This document shows, in pieces, positions 1 through 12,675 of a stretch of 64,000 nucleotides of DNA. Where the stretch lies: positions 7,188,001-7,252,000 of the forward strand of contig OY718805.1 in the NCBI GenBank assembly GCA_963070105.1, given 5' to 3'. The translations under genes and the position numbers were made by a program. Within the stretch, counting starts at the first letter, position 1; each line of letters starts with the position of its first letter. The DNA is from Litomosoides sigmodontis (taxonomy: Eukaryota; Nematoda; Chromadorea; Rhabditida; Onchocercidae). The notes beneath the pieces are model-generated. The model did not search any database and was not told the DNA's origin. It saw nothing but the letters and a program-made list of their open reading frames with translations.

Positions 1-3000
1 AATAAAGCTAGGTAAGCATTCTCTCATTCCACGCTGTTTCTTTAAATTTTAATCCCAAAATTATTTCCCAATTTAATTTAATTATTTCCCAAATCCCAAT
101 TTAATTTAATTTCGAAGTTACTCATTTGCTTTCACATCAAACTATTTGCAATACAAGGAATGCATTGTCAAGTGCAGAGAGAATGTTTTTTTAGAACCGT
201 AGCCGCGACAAATATGAATTCAACGTCTAGTCGTTCACACGCCGTTTTCACAATTGTTCTCACCCAGAGAAGGCGCGATCCGGATGCAGATCTGGATTGT
301 GAAAAGGTTAATAAACTGGCTTAAATAAATTTCTGCTTTATTTTACTTTCGTTCAGCTACGTCCAAAACTAATTCTTTGCTTAAATTCAACAAATTTATT
401 TATAAGAATTAATAATTATAGGTCAGCAAGATTTCATTAGTTGACTTAGCTGGAAGTGAACGGGCGACATCAACCGGCGCTGAGGGACAGCGCTTAAAAG
501 AGGGTGCTAATATCAACAAGAGTTTAACAACCCTTGGTCTTGTTATCTCAAAATTAGCTGAAGATGTATGTTATCCTTGATGATATGAGAATTTTTTCAT
601 CATCCACTGCTCTACAGCTTCATTTAGGCTTTTCTCACATTTTAAACGTGCAGCTCATTTCAGGCAAGCAGAAAGAAAAGTAGGGCTAAATCAGTAATAC
701 CGTATCGTGATTCGGTGCTCACGTGGCTATTACGTGAGAATCTCGGAGGAAACTCGAAAACTGCAATGATTGCTGCATTGTCACCTGCCGATATTAACTT
801 CGACGAAACGCTGAGCACGCTGAGGTATCATTTTCCACCTTTCCAGCTAAACTCACGGCGATCGTTAGAAGAAATTTCACTGCTCTGACGTCATTTTTGT
901 TCAATGAACCTACCAACAACTCAGCTAATTTTGTCATGTAAAATTAACAATATAAGAGTTTTTTGTTAAAATTTCCACTAGAAAGTAATGCTTTTTTTTT
1001 CTCGCTATTTTTCAAATAAAAGATGCATGTATTTGACTACTGAAATACAGAAACCAATAATTCAGTTTTCAATGTAATTCAGGTATGCCGATCGAGCTAA
1101 ACAAATTGTATGTCAAGCAAAAGTAAACGAAGACCCGAATGCGAAATTGATTCGTGAACTGAAGGAGGAGGTATTGAAACTTCGAAGTTTGCTTGAGTTG
1201 AAAGGTATCGACAGCGATGATCCACAAAATGAAAAAGTTGTCTATTCAGCCAGAGATCACGACACTATTGAGCAGCTGAAAGGTTTTCTTCATTTTTTTT
1301 TTCAAACTTTCAATTTAAAAGCAATGTGTACCACACTCTTAACGGTTCACTAATCAATTGTCTTTCTATTTAAAAAATTAGGGCAATTTCTATTAAAATT
1401 AGAGTTGGGGATTGCAATTACAAAATGTTAGGAACTATTTTACTGAAACGTTCCTAGAAATTTAAATTTTCAAAGTTGTTCTTTGCAACATTTATAGCAT
1501 CTGAAAAACTTATTGCTGAGCTTAATGAAACCTGGGAGGAGAAGCTACGCAAAACCGATGAAATTCGCAAACAGCGTGAGGATGAACTCCGTGAAATGGG
1601 CTTAGCCACTGGAGCTGACGGTACCACTCTTGGAGTTTTCTCACCAAAAAAGGTTAATATAGGTCATTTTAAAAGTTATCATGACAAATAATTCTGCTGA
1701 ACGAGGAAGGAAAGAAGCGAAATAGTTTTGAAATATTATTTTGAAAATTTTTCATACGACACTTTTTTTACAGTTTCCGCATTTGGTAAATTTGAATGAA
1801 GACCCGCTTATGTCGGAATGTTTGCTTTATTATTTGAAAGAGGGGATGACAAGGTAAGCAGCATTAGCAAATAGTTGTCCAGTTGTTTCCAATCTAACTC
1901 GAAGTGTAGTGCTCTGTAGTAGATTGATTATCATTTTATATTATTGTTTTTGCATGTATGTATCAAACATTTAAAAACATCGTTAGTTTCCGTGGTATTG
2001 TTAATGAATTTCAACAGGGGGAGATGATTCGAATTGGACGACTACTGACCATTAGTAATTATAGCTGCAACATACACGTATTGGCTACTTCATTTAGATA
2101 TTTTCAGAGTTGGACGACCGGAAGCATCCCATCGTCCCGATATTCTTCTTAGTGGTCAGCTTATTCTTGACGAGCACTGTCGTTTCTTGAACGAAGATGG
2201 AGTAGTTTATTTGATTCCGGAACCGGGTGCTCAATGCTTCGTGAACGGTAAACCGATTACCTCGTCGGAAGTATTACATACAGGCTCTCGTGTAATACTT
2301 GGCAAGTATCATGTATTTCGCTACAATGACCCAGTCGAAGCTCGTCAAAGTCGACAAAGTTTAACAAACTTGATGCCTAGTAAATTTCCATTTTCGTTTT
2401 CAAATTAGCATTGTATCCAACAAAAGCATATAAACTAAATGCTTGCTTTCAAATATTACATCCACTCTAATTTGATGCCTGAATAATGAAAAAAGTAGAT
2501 TGAAAAAAGGAAACGACAAATTTAGAAACTTACTTTTTCGCTGAATGGAATTTTTGACAGGTTGTGTTTGCTTTTATTTAAATACAAAAAAAGCCTTAAA
2601 TCTTAAAAGGAGCAAATATACTTATGGGAGTTAGTTGTTTCACCTGTTTAGGTGAAACGTTAGACTGGAAATACGCTCAGCAAGAATTATTGGAGAAGCA
2701 AGGCATCGATCTGAAAGCTGAAATGGAAAAAAAAATGTTGGAAATGGAATCACAATATCGTCGAGAGCGTGAAGAATTGGAAGTGAAAATGATGCGACAA
2801 ACAAAGGTTATCTGTGATAGTAATTGTTGCTGTTCTCAATAAAGCTAATGGAATGATCGATAGAAGCTGTCCGGTAGTTTCGGTAATAAGGATGAAGTAG
2901 TACACTTGCCTTCTGAATATTTTAGGAATACGAAATGCGTATCGAAACGCTGCAACGACAAGTTGATTTAGCACAAAGTATGATATCATCTACGTGCTCC

Positions 3001-6000
3001 ACATGGGATGGCGAGCGCTTTCTTACAAGCAGCTTACTCAACTTCAGTAAATTTCTAAGACATTAATTGCCAATGATTTTTAGGATAAACTGATAGCTGT
3101 GAGGTTAGCATGGATTGAGCTTATTAAGAGACTAAGTTGATTAAATTATTACTAGCACAAGTGTCAAAAGGTAACAAATTCTCTTCAAAATTACCATTAA
3201 ATGCTAAAGAATGAAAGGAACGTTTAAAATTTCAGCGAATTTCAGTGAGTGAGCCGGAGTGTAAGTGGACGCCAGAGGAAGAGCGAATTGCTCGTTGTAC
3301 AGCAGCAAAATGGCGCTATCATCAGTTTACTTCGGTTCGAGATGATTTATGGGGCAATGCGATTTTCCTGAAAGAAGCTAATGCTATCTCTGTGGAGTTG
3401 CGAAAAAAGGTTGGAAGGCGTGCTTCAAAAGGATACACATTTTCAAAGCTTACCATCAATTCAATGCCTTCTCCTAATTTGCGATCGTAACCAGCGAGCG
3501 CACATTACAGTCAATTAATTGCTAACAAATTGTTGCAAATTGCTAGGGAATTGATATGAGTGCTACAGTACTTTCGATCAATGTGTACATCATTTCAGGT
3601 ACAATTCCAATTTGTTCTGTTAACAGATACTATGTACAGTCCATTGCCACCAGACTTGCTTTCACCTGGTGAAGATTTGTCCTTGCGTCCGTATCCAAAA
3701 ACAATTGTTGCAGTGCAAGTTCAAGATTTGAAAAATGGTGCAATGCATTATTGGAGTATCGAAAAATTGAAGTATTTATTTTTTAAAACTCAATTTCAAT
3801 ATGCACGTGTGTGACGTATGGTCCAAAGTACGCAGTCGGAGTTAATAAGCTAGTGTTGCATGTGTGTCACGAATTGTGTGAAATATGATATATCAATTAT
3901 TTTCAGAAACATTTCACAGTTTTAAGTGAAAATGTCATGATTCTTTTTGTAATATCACTGATATGTTTGGTTATGAATTAAATTAACTGAAATGATTAAT
4001 TAATGCGTATATTGATGTCTGATCAGAAGATTGTGTTTAATAATAATTAGCACTAGCTAGGATACACTCTTCATCTCTTTATTTCTTTCATTTACCGTAA
4101 AAAATATTGAAATCAAAGGTGATGTCAAAGGCTGGACATTACCACTGAAGTGAAAAAAGGCGGAAATGTTCAGGCACTCCTTTTAACTGCAAAGCCGTAC
4201 TTTAATGATTGATCTTTCTTCCTACTAAGTCAGTGGAATATTTCTCAGCCTTATCCATTTAATGAGAGTATATTGAATTAGTTTCTTTTCTCTTCGGCTT
4301 CCTCACAGTTTTACTTTTGATGAGCTCGCAATCGAATTATGCTTGTTCCACTAATTATCGTACCTCCACTAATTTCAGCTTGCTAAATGAAAAAAGCTAT
4401 TTAACCAGATTCTAACCTCCGACATTCTGCTTTCCATCTGCTTTCCACTATTCACCTTGCCCACCTCTGGTCTGCCGTTCGTCTGCTTCTGTTCTACTAC
4501 ACCTGGAAGAATTACTTTGCGCATTGACGCTTGAGTCCTTTTCAGTGAAAAGAATGTCATAGTTAAAACGCATAGCTTTGAGTTCCAATTGAACGAGGTC
4601 AGAAATTCACTTACATGGGTCATTAATTTTATACGGGTGAGAAATTCAATTCAGCAACTGAAGATTTCATGAAGCGAAAAACTTTTTCCTTCCACTAATT
4701 TTTTCATTGCTCTCAGTTATTATTTGCCACTTCCACATCTTTCTTTTCAATTATTTTCTCAATTTAAGAGAAAAATTTGTCGAACACTTTAAGTAATAAT
4801 ACAATGAAAGTGAGTGACGAAAAATGAAATTTCATATGAAATGATTGCTTAGCTTATTTTGCTGTACAAAGGAAGAAAGAAGTTAAATTGGAAGAAGATG
4901 AGATGGTTGCAGAATGAGGTTGGAAAGTATGCGTCGTTCCTACAACGCCGACATAAGTGACGCGTGTACGCCGGATAGTCCCGAAGAGGAACAAAATCAA
5001 TTTTGGCTTAGTGCTATGCAGTTCAATCCTGCGAGACTAATACCTGACAGGTGCTGCCGCCTCATCACAATTCTTACACGTTCACGTGCATGATATCGAA
5101 TTGTATTGTTGCGTTTACACCCTTCTAACCGTAACACTTTTTCGTGGATACACTTGGTAGCAGCTATACACCGTCGTGCATTTCGTTTATTCAGTTCTTG
5201 AAAATTTTAATTAACGTCGAATCACGCATGCTAATTTACTGCTGAAAGATATGCTGGATTTTCGATACAAATTTTTATATTACTAGTTGTGTACCATTCT
5301 ACTTATAGCTATTGGTTAGTTTTAAAGGTTTGAAAACTTCTGATAGATTTGGTTGAGAATGAGTTATTATGGGTGAGTTCGGTTGTTCTGTCATGAAGAC
5401 AGATTTCCAATATTGACAAGAAGGAATTTTAAATGAAAAATTCTAATTTAAATATTTTTAAGAAATATATGTGTTGAATTTACTTAATTTTCGGTTCTGA
5501 AAAAACGTTCTTCAGCTATCATTGAGCATTGTTGAATTGTTCCGTAAAAAGTACCATATTGAAGGGAACGCTTGGAAGCAATGCGGGAATTGTACCACAT
5601 GGAAGAAGGATACAGTCCAGAAAGTCCAGAAGATCCAATGATGGATGCCCTAATGGGTACGGATCCGTTCTACGATCGATTCCCTTGGTTCCGAATGATC
5701 GGAAGGTTGGCACTTGTCTGCTGCACTATGCATAGCTAATTTACACTTCATTTTCCAACTGCACTTGTTTCAACCTTTACAGGGCTTTCGTTTATCTCAA
5801 TAATCTTGTCCATAATGTACCGCTGGTGCATAAAGTTGTGATTGTTAATGAAAGAGCGGAAGTCAAAGGTCACCTTCGTGTTGCTATAGAGCCCGTTCCG
5901 GACGGTACGTTTTATCAATGCTCAGGAATCATTGTTACAAGTGAATCATTTTCTCACCTTAAAATAATCCTGATAATTAATTATGTTAAGATGAGATGAA

Positions 6001-9000
6001 GCCATCAAAAGGTGTTAACCAATCAGTGAAGTGCTACTTCCGTAAGGAAGACTTCACGAGAAAGGTTCAACCGACGCATACCACATTAGAATCCACGAAC
6101 GAACGTTTCGTAGAAGGTATTAACACAAAAGATGGTGTTGATATGCAACAGATTACTGGTAACATTTCTTCTGCAATTCAGAATTCTAGAAACTTAGAAC
6201 GAATACTGATACTAACTTTCGGAATCACAGAACTGATAATAATTGTTTTGCTTTAGTAATTATTAATTCAAGTATTAAACAATAATAAATAAAAATTTCT
6301 AGAAAAAGTAGACGAGGAAGATGTGCAGTATCCAAAACATATGCAAGTTGATACAGAATACTGTTTTCGTATTACTATTATTGAAGCATCTGACATTTCC
6401 GAGGAATACAGTGACGTATTTTGCCAATTCAAGTCTGTTTTTTTTTCACGATTAAATGAATTTTGCGTGTAATTCTCGAAGGCTACCATAAATTTTGCTG
6501 CATTTTTCTGCAAATTATTGAACTTCTAAAGTGGAAATTTTATATTTGTAAAGAAATATTACAGTTTCTTACATCGCCATGATGAAGCATTCTCAACGGA
6601 ACCAATGAACAACACAGCAAAAACTCCATTAACTTTCGGCCATGTTCAAGTAAGTAATTGTATTACACTCATCAATAAAATGTAACTGACAGCATTGTGG
6701 CCTTGCCATTTCTGGCCATTTCTGGCCAAATTTTATTTGAGTTGGCAAATTTAAATTAATAATTGCAGAATATTCGAGTGGCCATGTCACCAACATTCTT
6801 ACATTATATCAATCATTTCCCTATAATATTTGAAGTTTTTGGGCATTATAAGCCATCCACGCAACAATTTGTGTATGAACGTCGAAACAGTTTTCTCGGG
6901 TACAGTCTATTCACATCATTATGTAACTGTAGTTAGGTTCGCTTCAATTGTTCCAACTTTAACTGACAGTACTCTTACTAATCAAAATGCATTCTATCAA
7001 ATTAAGCTAAGTTAAAGTTGTTGAGGAGGAAGATCAGAAAATTTTAATTTAATTTGTCCAAACTAATGAAAATGTTCTATGAAAGTGAAAATGAAAATAT
7101 AAATTTAAGGCGAAGATTATCGGGAAAATTATCGTTCCAACAGCCATCATTATTGATTGCAACACCTGTTAAGAGCAAAAGAGCTACCATCATTCCAAAC
7201 AAGTAATTCCTTCATATGACGAATTCAGTTACGTCAGTATGTATGTCAGTTGCGTGAATTTATAACTGATATTATAGTCTGAACCAAGTTCGATCAAAAT
7301 ATGACTTACTTGTTTGGTTCGAAATTTGTGAACTTGGAAGCAACGGTGAATATGTTCCAGCAACTGTTGATCATGCCCAGGGTGAGTAATCGAAATACTG
7401 GAATACAGATAAAATTCAATTCATGAAATTTAAGTAACTCCCAGAACTTTCACGACAGTTTGCTAGATATTCCAATAAAAATTGTTTTCGTTTAACAAAT
7501 TTTTAATTGTATATTTTCTATTAATTACACATTAAGGTCTATTAACGCATGGAATATTTCTACTCCATCAAGGAATCCAACGACGATTGAAAATTACAAT
7601 ATGTCACGAGAAAGGGGATGACGTAAAGTGGAAAGATTGTCAGGAATTGGTAGTTGGTCGAATACGATCTACGCCGGAATGGAGTGGTGAAGATGTGGAC
7701 GTACTGTCTTTAGGATTGTTTCCAGGGACATTCCTGGAATTCTCAATGGATGATAGGTGCGTATTTTTAGTATAAATCCCGTGTAAAACTATGTGAACGT
7801 TTTGGATGCCTATAAGATTGAACTATTGACGTCACACATAACTTGTTAGTACATTTTAAGAGAATTACTTCACAACAAATGTCTTTCTCTATCTATAATT
7901 TAATTTTAAATGCACTCTCATTTCCCACCTCTTAATTAGAAGTATGAAGAATTTTTACATGAAAGTTTGTAAAATTTTCAGAGTGTTCTTTCAATTTGAA
8001 GCAGCTTGGGACAGTTCGCTGCACAATTCTCCACTTCTTAATAAAGTGTCGAACTACGGCGAACAGGTGTACATGACATTATCGGCCTATATGGAACTGG
8101 AGAACTGTGCTCAACCAGCGGTGATAACAAAGGACCTTTGCATGATGATTTATGCAAGAGACTCGAAAATCTCAGCCGCCAGCAGGTTACCAACAATAGT
8201 CGCCCTATACAAATACGGCCTTATTATATGCTTTTTAAGGTTATTTTGAGAAGAGCACAAACGCAACAAAACCAGTCTCTTGCTTGCTTCTTCCTTCTTT
8301 CACCTCTTTCTTCCACCTAATTAGTGCCACTCGTTTAGCACTAGGCAAGCTAATTAAGCATCGCCAAGTACCATCAACAAACAAATGAAAGTTCAATCCC
8401 ACCTGCTCACTTCCTTTTGCTTATTCGCCTGCTCATCCACTTCAATGCGACATTTATTAAGAGTGATAAAGACAACAATGAATTTTATACTTGAAGCGTG
8501 CAGGCACCAACTTACACGACATAAGCAAGTGTTCTCATAAGCTTATCATAATCAGCGAAAAACTTCTGCCCTGTCCTGTGCTTCAGCAAAACGTGCAACC
8601 TTAGATTTTTTATTTCTCTCTCAAAAAAAAAACGGCCGTTGTGTGGCAAGATTTTGAGATTAGGATGAGTTTAGAGTGATGCTTTTGCTTACATCACCTA
8701 GTAATTCAAAAGGTTGTTATTTATCAGATTCAAAAATTAAGGTTTTGCCGATCGTTGATTGGTGGAATAAGTAAAAGTCCAGAAATGAATCGCGTACCTG
8801 GCGTTTATGAACTTACTGTCAAGGAAGCTCTCGACAAAGGTAGTCCAGGTGTGCTTGTCGGTTGTGCTCTTGAGTTCACTGTTTTCATGAAATGTTTATA
8901 TCAACTGCTTTTTTCTTCGCATAAAATTTTCGTCAAATTATATATAGTGCCACATTGCTGTGATATTGTTTCGTTTTGTCTTGTTAATGTTCTGTGATGA

Positions 9001-11099
9001 TTTATAATTTATTTAAAATTATCAGTAGCTAACAAGTTTTCATCCCGTAATAGGAGCTGCACGACGGCAACGTCGCGTGCTCGATACATCATCCGCGTAT
9101 GTTCGAGGCGAGGAGAATCTTGGATTATGGCGTCCACGTGGCGATTCACTTATATTTGAGCATCAGTGGGAACTGGAAAGATTGACGCGGCTGCAACAAG
9201 TACGCGATAATGCTATTTAGCTTTGAAATTACAACGCATTGATTGCTCGGACGCTGATGACTGACAAAGAATAGTGAATATGCAGTGATTTGTGCAAAGA
9301 TACTTCCTTCGAAGGTTTCAGGTGGAGCGTGTCCGACTGTTTCTTCGCCTTCGAAATAAGCTGAAATCGGAGGGAAAGAATGCTGAGGAAGAAAGTGGTA
9401 TTAAAACACCGCTTTCTCCAACACCGCCAAAATATCCCATCCCGACAACCGTCACGCTAACAGAAAAGGAAGCAAGCATGGCGCAGAAAGTACTTCGTCT
9501 AATTAGGCAGCGAATACCAATGAATAAAGAGCCGCCTACTGGAAAGGTTATCTTTACTTGTCTTCTACGCTTTTCAATGCTACTCACATCATTGTAATAT
9601 GTATGAGTAAAGCTTAAGCATTCTATCTACTGACCAGTGAAGATAATTCCTTGTAGACCATGGATCAAAGCGATCAGACGTCATCTTCACTTGGAGAGAG
9701 TGTCACAAGTCCCACTACTGATAAGTTAGATGATATTCAGACGAAATAATTCTATATGAAAATAACATGAGGAACTTAAAAAAAAATGTGTTTCATTGAG
9801 CAGTACTTTTTTCTTTACTTTATTCCATAAATTCACTATTTTGATAAAAGTCTTCCAATTTCTTTCATTAAAACATGAAGGACAAAAATTTTTAAATATA
9901 TTAATAATCAATTACAAATAAAATTCTCTCCTTCTAGGAGTTTAACAGTTAATTCGCCGCTATCGTCTGAACTTTTGAATAAATTCAAATCGAAGTCAAA
10001 TCAAAATTTGGTACTCAGTTCCAATGAGACAGATGGCAGCATGCATCGATCGATGAGCGGCGGTCGAATTTCACAAATGTCTTTGCTTGTTCCTGAGGTA
10101 ATTTTATTTCACATTTCTTTCGAAAACACAAAGCTATTTAAACTTTTTCCTCACATTTCGCGTTACCGTGCTGGATACGACTTTGAGCTATTACGTTGAA
10201 GAATTATAGCTAAGGACTAGATGTAGAAAATTGATGTCGGAAATAGTAATGGAACAAATAGCAAAATTAAAATGAAATAATATTATGCAAAATTGATGTA
10301 TTTCTAGAAGTTGAAAGTAAAATTATTACCCTTGGATGACAAACTAATTAAATAGACAACAGGGAGAAGCGCATAAAATAAGTGATTGCAGTTAATCACT
10401 TGAATTAATTTTCTGTACTTATTACAACTACTTAATAATTCATACGAAATTTCAGGTGACAGAAGAGCGCGTCAGCATTGTTGTTTCCAAGAAAGGCTAC
10501 ATGAATTTCCTGGAAGAAAAAACGCAAGGATGGGTAAAGCGATGGGTGGTTGTCCGGAGGCCGTATATTCTATTATTCCGTGATGACAGAGATTTGGTTA
10601 TCCCTATCATTATATTTTAAATTAAAATTTTGCTAATTTTTCCTGAAGCTAAAAAAATGAAGTGATTAAGTGAAAAAGTGTTTTTGTGTACTCCTGCTAC
10701 ATCACTCAATGCATTACTGTCTCAACTCTGTATTAAGGTGATTCGTGGCATAATAAATCTGGCAAATGCACGAGTGGAATATTCGGAAGATCAGCAAGCA
10801 ATGCTTAAAGTACCAAATACCTTCTCCGTGTGCACAACTCACCGTGGTTTTTTGATGCAAATCGTAGATGACCAGGTCAGTCGCTCGTACTCAATGCTAA
10901 TTTTGATTTGAAATTACTTTGTATTCCTTCGTTTAGCAGATCGTTTTGCGTGTATCACAGTTCACTGGCACACTGCTCTTTCTTCGCCTCACTACTAATC
11001 CGTCGATGTTTGCAGATGTACGATTGGCTCTACGCTATCAATCCGTTATTGGCAGGTCAGTTGCGATCCAAGAAGGGATCAATGGGTATCGTTCCGTGA
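1..11099 (+). CDS. unc-104: Kinesin-3 motor UNC-104/KIF1A (5' end missing)
   Basis: Plus-end microtubule motor that carries synaptic vesicle precursors along axons. About 1390 codons are visible; the first ~190 (P-loop side of the motor) lie before the window. In order: switch I ([11 protein letters not shown]), switch II (DLAGSE), motor end, neck coiled coil, FHA domain (1774-2379), coiled coil, the conserved stalk, and a C-terminal PH domain (10456-11099) for PI(4,5)P2 membranes. Exons: 1-11, 195-306, 422-565, 664-824, 1083-1282, 1498-1652, 1774-1853, 2108-2379, 2652-2806, 2926-3046, 3246-3409, 3599-3771, 4913-5050 or 5565-5705, 5783-5904, 5991-6116, 6303-6432, 6565-6649, 6769-6899, 7110-7202, 7278-7381, 7537-7756, 7982-8185, 8742-8848, 9054-9199, 9322-9546, 9657-9724, 9938-10097, 10456-10596, 10738-10875, 11016-11099. 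Phases join throughout. The order and length match C. elegans UNC-104 as I recall it, so identity is very likely. The tail after the PH domain is short, ending SMGIVP. Confidence 0.97.
4913..5050 (+). CDS. unc-104: unc-104 alternative exon 13a
   Basis: A 46-codon open exon bounded by ttgcag before and a GT donor after. It starts one base into a codon and ends two bases into one, exactly like the exon at 5565-5705. It begins [16 protein letters not shown], clearly related to the other exon's [16 protein letters not shown], but then runs into a different second half ending [10 protein letters not shown]. Codons are GC-richer than the surrounding intron, as in coding DNA. It is read here as a diverged duplicate that can replace the neighbouring exon. 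This is an inference from sequence; transcripts would decide. Confidence 0.72.
5565..5705 (+). CDS. unc-104: unc-104 alternative exon 13b (conserved form)
   Basis: This 47-codon exon carries the segment [15 protein letters not shown], which is conserved in KIF1A/KIF1B/UNC-104 just before the AFVYLNN block of the next exon. The 3' splice site is weak (catattgaag), with no pyrimidine tract. An in-frame TGA just upstream rules out an earlier start. The weak site fits an alternatively used exon that competes with the one at 4913-5050. Confidence 0.88.
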
Positions 11100-11244
11100 A
11101 AACCGAGAAGTTTTTTTCTCCGCTACTTTACTTTCCGTCTGCTGCTACTGTTACTGCTACTGCTATGTGGGTATTGGATTTTGAAGAGAACCATGTATTA
11201 TCATTTTGACATTTGACACTGTCTTTTCCATCCCTTCACCTTTT

Positions 11245-11263
11245 CTCTCTCTCTCTCTCTCTC
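11245..11263. repeat. (CT)n microsatellite
   Basis: An uninterrupted CT dinucleotide run of about nine units lies 150 bp after the unc-104 stop codon, inside a pyrimidine-rich stretch. Confidence 0.9.
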
Positions 11264-12549
11264 CCTTTCCCGTCTTCGTGTGAAAAGTGATTACTTATTG
11301 AGCAACAGTGAAATACTTTCAGCAATGGCACTTTTGTTTTGTTAAAGTTGAAATGAAATGATATGATATGGCTTTTCGAGGCTATTCCATTAAAACTTGT
11401 AAATTAATTAATTGATTAATCAGTCAATCAAAACTAGCATTTTATATCGTTTTTAGTTTATTGTTTTATTAGCGATTATTTGTATCTTAAAATTATTGAT
11501 AAAGCAGGAATTTTTGCTGTTCTGGCCAAAAAGGGTTGCATTACTTCCCCTTTCGAATTGGTGTTCTGTTTGAAAAATTTGTAAATTAATCTGTAATTTC
11601 ATTCTTTTGCTCATTTATTTATATTTTATCTACTTAACTTTTTCAAAGCAGTATTTCGTGTACTTTCATATAGATAAACTGCAACATTACTTATTTTCGA
11701 TAAGCGGTGGATAATTATTACTAATTAGTAATCGTCGATTTTACAGTAACTTATTTGTTGACTGTGAACTGAATGGTAATTATCTTCAAGATAATATTTT
11801 AATTAGTTAAAGTAAAATTGAAATTAATTGACTTATCATTTCTAGGTCCGTTACTCGTCGAAGAAATAATTTTCACGCACTTTCCTCATGTTTCTAAGAT
11901 AACCAAATACTTTTCCATAACTTTATCTGTGTGATTTCATTCTTACAATGCAGCTTCTCAACTGATTAAGAATAATTAAATATTCAAATAATTTAAATGC
12001 TCAAATTTAACTGCAAAGGGAGTTGAACTTGCTCGGTTGAAATAACGGATTCAAGTGATCAACTGTAAATGTAAATAACTTATTAAAATGGAAAAGTGTG
12101 GTTTCACTCAATCATTGTTGCATAATTGTGATGACATCGAAATTCAATCGTTCGCTTAAGATTTGTAAGAAAGGCATACCTAGGTTCACACGTTCGTTCG
12201 TTTAAGGTTAGATATGCCTTTCATTATTATTGCTACAGCTATTATTGTAAGCATTTCGATCTCTTTTCCTTTATTTCACTGTTTTTCCAATTTTCTGCTG
12301 AAATGGTGCATTTCATCACATGCCGATTTTTGTAAAGAATATTACTGTACAAATAAGCTACACTTCCGGTTATCAATGCATTGAGATGCTACGGGGACAG
12401 AGTGGACGACTGGCGATGTCACGGATCTTCATGACCGATAATTACCAGTCAGCTGGAACTTCGTGCTATTTCCTTAGTGATTTGAAGAACTGTAAATTAT
12501 ACGTGATTTCTAAGAAATTATTGATGAAAATTATTGATGAAATTCACTA

Positions 12550-12675
<126 letters not shown>

